Assembly: GCA_964415175.1 (NCBI GenBank)
Contig: CAYPYG010000013.1
Location: forward strand, 1 to 64,000
Length of the DNA stretch: 64,000 bases
DNA from: UBA2231 sp964415175
GTDB taxonomy: Bacteria; Elusimicrobiota; Elusimicrobia; Elusimicrobiales; UBA9959
Direction: 5' to 3'
The notes beneath the pieces were generated by a model, which searched no databases, was not told the origin of the DNA, and was given only the letters and a program-made list of their open reading frames with translations. Each line of letters starts with the position of its first letter. Position 1 is the first letter of the stretch. Shown piece after piece: positions 8,817-15,734 of this stretch. Made by a program: the position numbers and the translations under genes.

Positions 8817-11276
8817 ATGTCCGCTGAAAAAATAACTTTCCTCACCGACGCGCAGCTCAAGAGCGAGGCCGAACGCTGCCTCTACTGCGAGGACAAGCCC
8901 TGCCAGAAAGCCTGCCCGGCCGACTGCTCCCCCGCCGACTTCATCATGGCCGTGCGCCGGATGGAGAAAAGCGATTTCAAGCGCTCGGCGGCGCTCATCA
9001 TGGGCCATAACACCTTCGGCGGCGTCTGCGGCGCGGTCTGCCCCGACTGGTTCTGCGTCAAGGCCTGCTCGCGCAAGCTCTTCGACAACCCGATAAACAT
9101 CCCGCCCGTCCAGGCCACGGTAGTGCAGCGGGCCAAGGAACTCGGCGTCATGCCGGAATTCAAGAAGGCGAAGCCCAACGGCAAGAAGGCCGCGGTCATA
9201 GGCGCGGGCCCCGCCGGTCTTTCGGCCGCGGGCACGCTGGCGCAGCTCGGCTACAAAGTGGAGATCTTCGAGAAGGACAAAAAGGCCGGCGGCGCCTGCG
9301 CCCTCATTCCCGACAAGCGTTTCCCCAAAGAGGTCCTCAGGACCGAGATAGAGTGGGTTAAGAAGCTCGGCGACATAACGATAAAGACCGGCGCGGCCGT
9401 CAAGGACCCGGCCGCCCTGCTGAAAAAATACGATTCCGTCATAGTGACCGCCGGCGTGGAGGAACAGATAAAGCTCGGCATAGAGAACGAGTCCCTCGGC
9501 GTGGAAGGCCTCGAATATCTCCGCAATTCCGGCAAATACAAGGTCAAAGGGAAGAACGTCGCCGTCATAGGCGGCGGGGCGGTCGCGGCCGACTGCGCGA
9601 TGAAGGCTCTCGGGCTGGGCGCGGCCAAGGCCGAGATCTTCACGCGCAAGAACATCGGCGCCATACAACTGCCCGAGCACGAGCTGCGCGACATACTGAA
9701 AGCCGGCATCGACATAAACGGCCGCAGCCGCATCACCGGCATACTCAAGGGCGGCAAGGGCATAAAGATCGTGCGCCTCGACGGGAAAGCGAAGGACATC
9801 CCCGGCACGGAACAGGTCCGCACGGACGTGCAGTTCGTCATCCTGGCCATCAAGAACGTCCCCGTCTTCAGGGACCCCGGCGTGAAAGGCGTCTTCTTCG
9901 CCGGCGACTGCAAGGACGGCGCCGCCACCGTCGTGGAGGGCGCCGCCTCGGCCAAGAACGCCGCCATGCAGGCCCACGCGTATATGCAGGGCAAGGCCGT
10001 GCCCTCTTTCAAGGACCATAAGAAGAGCCATGTCATACTGGCCGGCCGCGACCTGCGCCCCGTCGACCTGACGACCGACTTCTTCGGCCGCAAGCTGCGC
10101 TCGCCCTTCATCATCTCGGCCTCCCCCCACTCCGACGGCTACGAGCAGGTGAAACAGGCCTACGAGGCAGGCTGGCCGGGCGTGGTCATGAAGACCGCCT
10201 TCGACGGGCTGCACATACACATACCGTCGGAATATATGGTGACCTTCGACGAGAACACCTACGGCAATTCCGACAATGTCAGCGGCCACCCGCTCGACCG
10301 CGTCTGCAGGGAGGTCGCGCGGCTGGTGAAGGAATATCCGGACCGGCTGACGGCGGCCTCCACCGGCGGCCCGGTCACCGGCGACGACGAGTTCGACCGC
10401 AAAGGCTGGCAGTCCAACACCCTCAAGCTCGAGAAGGCCGGAGCTATGGCCATAGAGTACTCGCTGTCCTGCCCGCAGGGCGGCGACGGCACCAAGGGCG
10501 ACATCGTTTCGCAGGACCCGGAGCTCGCGGCCAAGATAATCGGCTGGGTGATGGAAGTCTCGGACCCGGAGATACCGAAGCTCTTCAAGTTGACCGGCGC
10601 CGTCACCTCCATCTGGCAGGTGGTCAACGCGATAAAGCAGGTCTACGCGAAGTACCCGCACAAGAAGGCCGGCATCACGCTGGCCAATTCCTTCCCGGCC
10701 CTGGCCTTCCGCGAGCGCCTCAGCGGCAAGGGCGCCTGGGAAGAAGGCATGATAGTGGGTATGAGCGGCGAAGGCGTGGCCCCGATAAGCAACCTGACCA
10801 TCTCCAAGGCGGTCAGCCTCGGCGTGCCGATCTCCGGCAACGGCGGGCCGATGGATTACAAGGCCGCGGCCCATTTCCTGGCCCTGGGCGCGAAGACGGT
10901 CCAGTTCTGCACCGTCGTCATGAAGTACGGCTTCGGCGTCATAGGCGAGCTGGAAAGCGGCCTCAGCCACATGCTCGAGGAAAAGGGCTACAAGTCGGTC
11001 GGCGGCTTCATCGGCTGCGCCCTCCCGAAGCCCGTCACGGACTTCCCGGACCTCACGCCGGTAAAGAACATACCCGAGGCCGACCCGGAGCTCTGCATGC
11101 ACTGCGGCAACTGCGAGCGCTGCGGCTACCTGGCCGTGGAACTGGACGCCAAAGGCGTGCCGGCTTTCGACGCTTCCAAATGCGTCGGCTGCTCGCTCTG
11201 CGCCAAGAAATGCTTCGCCGGTGCGATAAAGATGCGCAAGCGCACGCCGGCCGAACTCAAAGCCTGCCCGGAGTGA
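8817..11276 (+). CDS. Fused NAD(P)-dependent dihydropyrimidine dehydrogenase (PreT-PreA type)
   Basis: 819 residues in one chain. Residues about 1-110 have iron-sulfur cysteines (CLYCEDKPCQKACPADC; CGAVCPDWFCVKAC). About 120-400 is a GltD/PreT-like flavin module (AAVIGAGPAGLSAAG; VAVIGGGAVAADCA). About 405-750 is a dihydroorotate-dehydrogenase-like FMN barrel, with EYSLSCPQGGDG carrying the active-site cysteine. The C-terminus has two cluster motifs (CMHCGNCERC and CVGCSLCAKKC). E. coli encodes this as PreT plus PreA; animal DPYD is fused, as here. Family role: NAD(P)H-linked interconversion of uracil/thymine and dihydropyrimidines. The ygfK type of selenium-dependent purine cluster, which also carries ssnA, is an alternative. 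Confidence 0.85.
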   Translation: MSAEKITFLTDAQLKSEAERCLYCEDKPCQKACPADCSPADFIMAVRRMEKSDFKRSAALIMGHNTFGGVCGAVCPDWFCVKACSRKLFDNPINIPPVQATVVQRAKELGVMPEFKKAKPNGKKAAVIGAGPAGLSAAGTLAQLGYKVEIFEKDKKAGGACALIPDKRFPKEVLRTEIEWVKKLGDITIKTGAAVKDPAALLKKYDSVIVTAGVEEQIKLGIENESLGVEGLEYLRNSGKYKVKGKNVAVIGGGAVAADCAMKALGLGAAKAEIFTRKNIGAIQLPEHELRDILKAGIDINGRSRITGILKGGKGIKIVRLDGKAKDIPGTEQVRTDVQFVILAIKNVPVFRDPGVKGVFFAGDCKDGAATVVEGAASAKNAAMQAHAYMQGKAVPSFKDHKKSHVILAGRDLRPVDLTTDFFGRKLRSPFIISASPHSDGYEQVKQAYEAGWPGVVMKTAFDGLHIHIPSEYMVTFDENTYGNSDNVSGHPLDRVCREVARLVKEYPDRLTAASTGGPVTGDDEFDRKGWQSNTLKLEKAGAMAIEYSLSCPQGGDGTKGDIVSQDPELAAKIIGWVMEVSDPEIPKLFKLTGAVTSIWQVVNAIKQVYAKYPHKKAGITLANSFPALAFRERLSGKGAWEEGMIVGMSGEGVAPISNLTISKAVSLGVPISGNGGPMDYKAAAHFLALGAKTVQFCTVVMKYGFGVIGELESGLSHMLEEKGYKSVGGFIGCALPKPVTDFPDLTPVKNIPEADPELCMHCGNCERCGYLAVELDAKGVPAFDASKCVGCSLCAKKCFAGAIKMRKRTPAELKACPE

Positions 11277-11278
11277 CG

Positions 11279-12601
11279 ATGAAGACCATACTGATAAAGA
11301 ACGGCACGATAGCCACGCTGGGCGTGGAGAACAAAGTCCTGCACGGCCACGCGCTCCTCATAGAAGGCGGCCTGATAAAGAAGATCGCCCCGCAGAGGAC
11401 CTTCAAGGGCAGGTACAACAAGGTCATCGACGCGCACGGCAAGGTGGTGCTGCCCGGCTTCATCAACGCGCATATGCATTTCTACAGCACTTTCGCGCGC
11501 GGCCTGGGCAAGGCCAAGCCGTCGAAGAACTTCGTGGAGGTGCTCAACAACCTCTGGTGGAAGCTGGACAAGGAGCTGACCAACGCCGACTCCTACTACA
11601 GCGCCGTCATACCGCTGATAAACGCCGTGCGCCGCGGCACGACCACGCTGATAGACCATCACGCCAGCCCTTTCGCGATTAAGGGCTCGCTGGGGGCCAT
11701 CGAGAAGGCGGTGCGCGAGACCGGGCTGCGCGCTTCGCTCTGCTACGAGCTCTCCGACCGCGACGGCCGCAAGGCGGCGGCGGCCGGCATAGAGGAGAAC
11801 GCCGAGTTCATAAAGAAGACGAGAAAGGCGGCCGACAATACCGTGACGGCGATGTTCGGGCTGCACGCCTCGTTCACGATAACGGACGCCACGCTGGAGG
11901 CGGCGGCCGCCGCCGGCAACGGCCTGGACGCGGGCTTCCACGTGCACACCGCGGAATCCCAGGCGGACCAGCTGCACTGCGAGTCCCATCACGGCATGCG
12001 CGTCGTCGAGCGCCTCAACAAGTTCGGCGTCCTGGGCCCCAAGTCCATCTGCGTGCACTGCGTGCATATCGACGAGCGCGAGACCGAGATCCTGGCGGCC
12101 ACGGGCACGGCCGTGGTACACAACGCCCAGTCCAACGCCAACAATTCCGTCGGCGTGGCCGACATAACGGGCATGATGAAGCGCGGCGTCCTGGTGGGCC
12201 TGGGCACCGACGCGATGACGGTGAACATGTTCGAGGAACTTCGCGCGTCGCTCTGGCTGCAGCACCTGCGCCACGATCCCTCGCAGGGCTTCATGGAGGC
12301 CGCGACCGCGCTGACGGTGAACAACGCGCAGATAGCCAACCGCCAGTTCAGGGGCCTCGGCGAACTGAAGGAAGGCTTCGCCGCCGACGTCATACTGATG
12401 GACTACTTCCCCCCGACGCCGCTGGACGCCTCCAATTTCTACGGCCACCTGATCTTCGGGCTCAGCCAGAGCGACGTGGACACGACGATAGCGGGCGGCA
12501 GGGTACTGATGGAGAACAAGAAGCTGAAGCTCGACATCGACGAGGAAGAGGTTTCGCGCAAGTCGGCCGAGCTGGCGAAGAAGCTCTGGAGCAGGTTCTA
12601 G
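11279..12601 (+). CDS. ssnA: SsnA-type putative aminohydrolase
   Basis: 440 residues from MKTILIKNGTIATLGVENK, two bases after the dehydrogenase stop, so translationally linked. Metal-dependent amidohydrolase motifs: LPGFINAHMHFYSTFARGL, TTLIDHHASP, GFHVHTAESQAD, ICVHCVHIDE and VGLGTDAMTVNMFEE. The AHMHFYSTFARGL and DHHASP stretches are typical of SsnA, found in E. coli beside ygfK and xdhD and thought to act on a purine-like substrate. It is distinct from the amidohydrolase at 3736-5109. Substrate unproven. Confidence 0.85.
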   Translation: MKTILIKNGTIATLGVENKVLHGHALLIEGGLIKKIAPQRTFKGRYNKVIDAHGKVVLPGFINAHMHFYSTFARGLGKAKPSKNFVEVLNNLWWKLDKELTNADSYYSAVIPLINAVRRGTTTLIDHHASPFAIKGSLGAIEKAVRETGLRASLCYELSDRDGRKAAAAGIEENAEFIKKTRKAADNTVTAMFGLHASFTITDATLEAAAAAGNGLDAGFHVHTAESQADQLHCESHHGMRVVERLNKFGVLGPKSICVHCVHIDERETEILAATGTAVVHNAQSNANNSVGVADITGMMKRGVLVGLGTDAMTVNMFEELRASLWLQHLRHDPSQGFMEAATALTVNNAQIANRQFRGLGELKEGFAADVILMDYFPPTPLDASNFYGHLIFGLSQSDVDTTIAGGRVLMENKKLKLDIDEEEVSRKSAELAKKLWSRF

Positions 12602-12626
12602 GGACGGCCGCGGGGACGGGGGCGGG

Positions 12627-13325
12627 TTGGAAAAACTGGTAATACTCTCCGATATACACGCCAACCTGGCGGCTCTCGAGGCCGTCAGAGGCGACATCGC
12701 GCGCCGCGGGCTGGCCGGGGCGCCGGTCTGCTTCCTGGGCGACGCCGTCAACATGGGACCCTACCCGGCCGGGACGGTCAAGGTCCTGCGGGAAATGAAC
12801 ATCCTGCACAGGGTGAAAGGCAATCACGACCGCTATTCTTCCGAGTTCCAGCAGCGGGCCTATCTCGAAAAATACTTCCTCGGGACCGAGGGGGCCGACC
12901 ACGCCGAATGGACCGTCCGCCGCCTGGACGGCGAGGACAAGGCCTGGCTGGGCTCGGCGCCGGCCGAGGTCTCTTTCACGCTGGAAGGCTCGGAATTCGT
13001 CTGTTTCCACGCCTCCAGCGGCGACGACGAGGCGGGCTTCCAGCCCGACGGCGCCGCCGGCGGCGTCAATGTGGTCTGCGGCCATATCCACGCTCCTTAC
13101 GTGAAGGCTCTGCCCGGCGGGGGCCTGGCTATAAATCCCGGCAGCGTGGGCAGCCCGCTCGACGGCGACACACGCGCCTCCTACGCCGTGCTCACCTGCT
13201 CGCCCGCGCCGTCGGCCGAGATCTTCCGCGTGGCCTACGACGTCGAGTCGGTCATCGCCGACCTGGCGCGGGTGCCCTGGGGCGCCGCCATAGGCCGCGT
13301 CCTCCGCAAAGCCTCCCTGTTCTGA
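12627..13325 (+). CDS. Calcineurin-like metallophosphoesterase (YfcE/MJ0936-like)
   Basis: 232 residues. Metal ligands of the fold are in order: LVILSDIHANLAALE, CFLGDAVNMGPYP, RVKGNHDRYS, and VVCGHIHAPY followed by INPGSVG. The start is TTG at 12627; no ATG gives the conserved first strand, and a G-rich stretch lies just upstream. Family members hydrolyse phosphodiesters or small phosphorylated substrates; the specific one is unknown. It follows ssnA by 25 bases and is the last native-composition gene before the CRISPR island. Confidence 0.85.
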   Translation: MEKLVILSDIHANLAALEAVRGDIARRGLAGAPVCFLGDAVNMGPYPAGTVKVLREMNILHRVKGNHDRYSSEFQQRAYLEKYFLGTEGADHAEWTVRRLDGEDKAWLGSAPAEVSFTLEGSEFVCFHASSGDDEAGFQPDGAAGGVNVVCGHIHAPYVKALPGGGLAINPGSVGSPLDGDTRASYAVLTCSPAPSAEIFRVAYDVESVIADLARVPWGAAIGRVLRKASLF

Positions 13326-13416
13326 ATTAATCCCGGACTGCGAACCGACTACCGCCACGGCATACCCTTGTGATTTGCTAGAATCTAAACAAGTAATAGA
13401 GATCTTTGACAATTTA
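13326..13416 (+). promoter_or_regulatory. Leader-like region upstream of tracrRNA-like copy 1
   Basis: AT-rich sequence after the phosphoesterase. TGCTAGAAT (13376-13384) is an extended -10 element on plus, and GATCTTTGACAATTT (13401-13415) contains a perfect TTGACA (13406-13411) with only a weak, overly distant -10 partner. Either could start a plus-strand RNA running through copy 1 into the array. This is inference. Confidence 0.4.
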
Positions 13417-13510
13417 AGCCGGCCATAACCCTAAATTGAACGGTTTAAGCGTCTTAACTAAATAAAGAAAATTCCGGCCACTGCCTGGCACGCACGGAAT
13501 TTTCCTTAAA
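13417..13510 (+). ncRNA. tracrRNA-like copy 1 (upstream of the array)
   Basis: An anti-repeat lies at about 13417-13458. AGCGTC (13448-13453), TT, then AAC (13456-13458) can pair with repeat bases GTT-TT-GACGCT, leaving the small internal bulge expected of a crRNA:tracrRNA duplex. A weaker match to the rest of the repeat (CCG-C-AT--CCC-AAATT) extends upstream. A 10-bp stem follows, GAAAATTCCG (13467-13476) with CGGAATTTTC (13495-13504), enclosing a small stem GCCA/TGGC. The last 62 bases match copy 2 with five differences. No terminator follows: the sequence runs straight into repeat 1. Confidence 0.75.
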
Positions 13511-13511
13511 C

Positions 13512-14341
13512 AATTTTACGCTACAAAATTTTGGGGATAGTCGGAATGCAACGGAAGCAGACATACCGCCCCACCAAGTTTTGACGCTACAAAATTTTGG
13601 GGATAGTCGGAATAAAGGGCAATGAGATACTTTTTACTTTCGGGTTTTGACGCTACAAAATTTTGGGGATAGTCGGAATTCGGCCTTTACTCGTCGTCGT
13701 GATGCCGTTCGTTTTGACGCTACAAAATTTTGGGGATAGTCGGAATATACCGCCTTCGGTCAAGTATTTGTATTTCAGTTTTGACGCTACAAAATTTTGG
13801 GGATAGTCGGAATTGGGCCAGCCGGGACTGTAATCAGTATTGTGTTTTGACGCTACAAAATTTTGGGGATAGTCGGAATATTTAGCCCTGGGGCCAAGGG
13901 GCCTATCACGTTTTGACGCTACAAAATTTTGGGGATAGTCGGAATCAGAACATATGCTAGATTGTGTCGCATAGCGTTTTGACGCTACAAAATTTTGGGG
14001 ATAGTCGGAATACGCAACCGCATTAGCACCGGCTCGTCTATGTTTTGACGCTACAAAATTTTGGGGATAGTCGGAATGTAGGTAGCCGTTGCGGCACGGA
14101 GGGCATAGTTTTGACGCTACAAAATTTTGGGGATAGTCGGAATCAAGCCGTGGATTCACTACGCCGTGGCCGAGTTTTGACGCTACAAAATTTTGGGGAT
14201 AGTCGGAATAAAAATTCCCCTCATCTTGACGGACGGACCGTTTTGACGCTACAAAATTTTGGGGATAGTCGGAATCTTTGTTGGCCGGCAGGACTTCACG
14301 ACCGCGTTTTGACGCTACAAAATTTTGGGGATAGTCGGAAT
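13512..14341 (+). CRISPR. CRISPR array: 13 repeats of 36 bp, 12 spacers of 30-31 bp
   Basis: Repeats begin at 13512, 13578, 13644, 13711, 13778, 13844, 13910, 13976, 14042, 14108, 14174, 14240 and 14306. In the plus orientation the unit begins GTTTTGACGCTACAAAATTT and ends GGGGATAGTCGGAAT. All are identical except the first, whose initial GTTTTG is AATTTT. Spacers are 30 bp, except two of 31 bp. Complementarity to both tracrRNA-like copies puts the crRNA strand on plus, antisense to the cas genes. The decayed first repeat suggests new spacers enter at the high-coordinate, cas2-proximal end. No spacer target was identified. Confidence 0.97.
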
Positions 14342-14354
14342 AGGATTCCTTAGG

Positions 14355-14481
14355 GAATTCTGCCCCCAAAACCCCAAAAGAAGCACCAGATTGTCAGCGT
14401 CTTAACCAAATAAAGAAAATCCCAGCCACTGCCTGGCACGCATGGGATTTTCCTTAAAATATAACCGCTTTTAGCGGTTTT
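14355..14481 (+). ncRNA. tracrRNA-like copy 2 (downstream of the array, with terminator)
   Basis: The anti-repeat TTGTcAGCGTC-TT-AAC (14391-14406) pairs with repeat bases GTT-TT-GACGCT-ACAA apart from one bulged C, a longer match than copy 1. A degenerate match to the rest of the repeat (CCCCCAAAAC at 14363-14372) lies upstream. The main stem is GAAAATCCCA (14415-14424) with TGGGATTTTC (14443-14452), with the same GCCA/TGGC inner stem as copy 1. An AACCGCT-TTT-AGCGGTT hairpin (14463-14479) ends the RNA two bases before the convergent cas2 stop. This copy is the better candidate for the working tracrRNA. Confidence 0.8.
14463..14481. terminator. Hairpin between tracrRNA copy 2 and cas2
   Basis: Seven-base stem AACCGCT/AGCGGTT with loop TTT, flanked by short T and A tracts, lying between two convergent transcripts. 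It could end both the tracrRNA and the cas operon. Confidence 0.55.
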
Positions 14482-14482
14482 G

Positions 14483-14833
14483 TCACCAAAACTGCAGTTG
14501 TTCCCCTATCTGGGGCTGTTTTTCCACTTCCCGCAGCAATTTTCGCTTACCCTTATGAAGGGTCAGCATGTTTCCCCATTGTCCGTCAGTGAGAAAAATG
14601 CACTGTACGGTTCCGGCCTCCGGGACCATCTGTTTTAATTCGTTAACAAGACCCTGCTTCTTCTCTAGCGTAACTGAACACCTGGCATAGGCCGAGTACT
14701 GAAGCATCAGGTAGCCGCAATCAAGCAGATTATTGCGGAAATTGGTCGCCTCTTTCCGCTCTTTAGCGGTCCCTACAGGCAGATCAAAAAGCACCAGCAG
14801 CCAGCCCACGCGGTATTTACTTATTTTCCCCAT
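14483..14833 (-). CDS. cas2: CRISPR-associated endoribonuclease/integrase subunit Cas2
   Basis: 116 residues. GWLLVLFDLPVGTAKERKEA holds the beta-strand plus conserved Asp (LFDLPV) of Cas2, and the C-terminal half fits the ferredoxin-like fold. Cas2 dimers bridge two Cas1 dimers in the spacer-integration complex. The start overlaps the cas1 end by 17 bases. It is the last gene of the cas9-cas1-cas2 operon, convergent with tracrRNA copy 2. Codon and base usage are AT-richer than in the flanking operons. Confidence 0.93.
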   Translation of the reverse strand: MGKISKYRVGWLLVLFDLPVGTAKERKEATNFRNNLLDCGYLMLQYSAYARCSVTLEKKQGLVNELKQMVPEAGTVQCIFLTDGQWGNMLTLHKGKRKLLREVEKQPQIGEQLQFW

Positions 14834-15734
14834 GTCCCCTGGGCGCTTTCACCAGGGGGAAATCTAAGTGCGCGGCAGAACCGACCTGGAAAGCCCGCCC
14901 AAGGCTTTCCGCGTAACGATCCACGGCCGTAAGCAGCTTGAATTTGCGCCCTCCGGCCATTTCAAGCCTGTAATCCAGCAATTCCCCCGCCACATGCTTG
15001 ACCCAAAGAGTTATGTCTTTACGCTTGTTCTGCTGATAATAGTTCAGCAGCAACAGGTCACATATCGGGCGCAAAGGCTCCATAGTATCGTAGAGGAGAG
15101 GCTCCGCCTTGAAACGATAACGATGGTGGACGCCCAGTTCTGGATTCAGGCCATGGGCCAGAAGACTGCGGTGGACGATGGCCGATATCACGGCGTAACT
15201 GTAATTCAGCATCTGGTTGACGGGATGGTCTGCCCCCCTGGTTTCCCTAACTTCCGGGCCCTTGCGGCCATATAATTTAAAGTAGCGCGACCAGTAATGC
15301 CTGGCAGCGTTCCCCTCGTCTATTTTGCCGCTTTTCAACTGCTCCCGCAACTCATGCTTGGCGGAATGCAGTTCCAGAACCGCCGCCTGATTTAATGTCT
15401 TGGCGGTTAGCATTCTACGCCAGATGGCGTCCGCCGTTGCCGGGGAAAGAGAGATTTGCCTGGCAAAAACATCCTGGTGTATCACGGCCGGCAAAGGCAC
15501 GGTTTTACCGCAAGGCCGGTAATTCTCGTCGCAATGAAGAATTATCCCTTTATTAGAGGTTATCCGGGAAATGGCGTCCGAGGAAAAAGAAACACCTCTC
15601 GCGGCCACGATAACGGCCAGTATATCCGATAAAGGTGCACGTCTCTCCCCCGAGTCCCCCCGGCATACCAGGCAGCCTCTGTCTGCACTCAATACCGAAC
15701 CATGTCCCAAGACATGAATAATGTGGTAGCTCAT
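14817..15734 (-). CDS. cas1: CRISPR-associated endonuclease Cas1
   Basis: 305 residues, usual for type II Cas1. The N-terminal beta domain (IIHVLGHGSVLSADRGCLV) is followed by the helical catalytic domain. Metal-binding residues are recognisable as the Glu in KIDEGNAARHYW, the His in ELGVHHRYRF and the acidic residues in LYDTMEPLRPICDLL. It should catalyse spacer integration with Cas2. The ATG overlaps the cas9 stop (ATGA). No cas4 or csn2 is present, which with the gene order assigns the locus to subtype II-C. Confidence 0.95.
   Translation of the reverse strand: MSYHIIHVLGHGSVLSADRGCLVCRGDSGERRAPLSDILAVIVAARGVSFSSDAISRITSNKGIILHCDENYRPCGKTVPLPAVIHQDVFARQISLSPATADAIWRRMLTAKTLNQAAVLELHSAKHELREQLKSGKIDEGNAARHYWSRYFKLYGRKGPEVRETRGADHPVNQMLNYSYAVISAIVHRSLLAHGLNPELGVHHRYRFKAEPLLYDTMEPLRPICDLLLLNYYQQNKRKDITLWVKHVAGELLDYRLEMAGGRKFKLLTAVDRYAESLGRAFQVGSAAHLDFPLVKAPRGHGENK

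Noticed and set aside
13512..14341. CRISPR transcription on minus, in the cas direction
   Set aside because: Neither flank contains a good anti-repeat for the minus-strand repeat start (ATTCCGACTATCCCC), while both tracrRNA-like units pair with the plus-strand repeat.
13653..14369. A 238-codon minus-strand frame through the CRISPR array with a repeated SDYPQNFVASK unit
   Set aside because: It is the array read in one frame because repeat plus spacer is 66 bp, a multiple of three; two 31-bp spacers break the phase, and no start signal exists.
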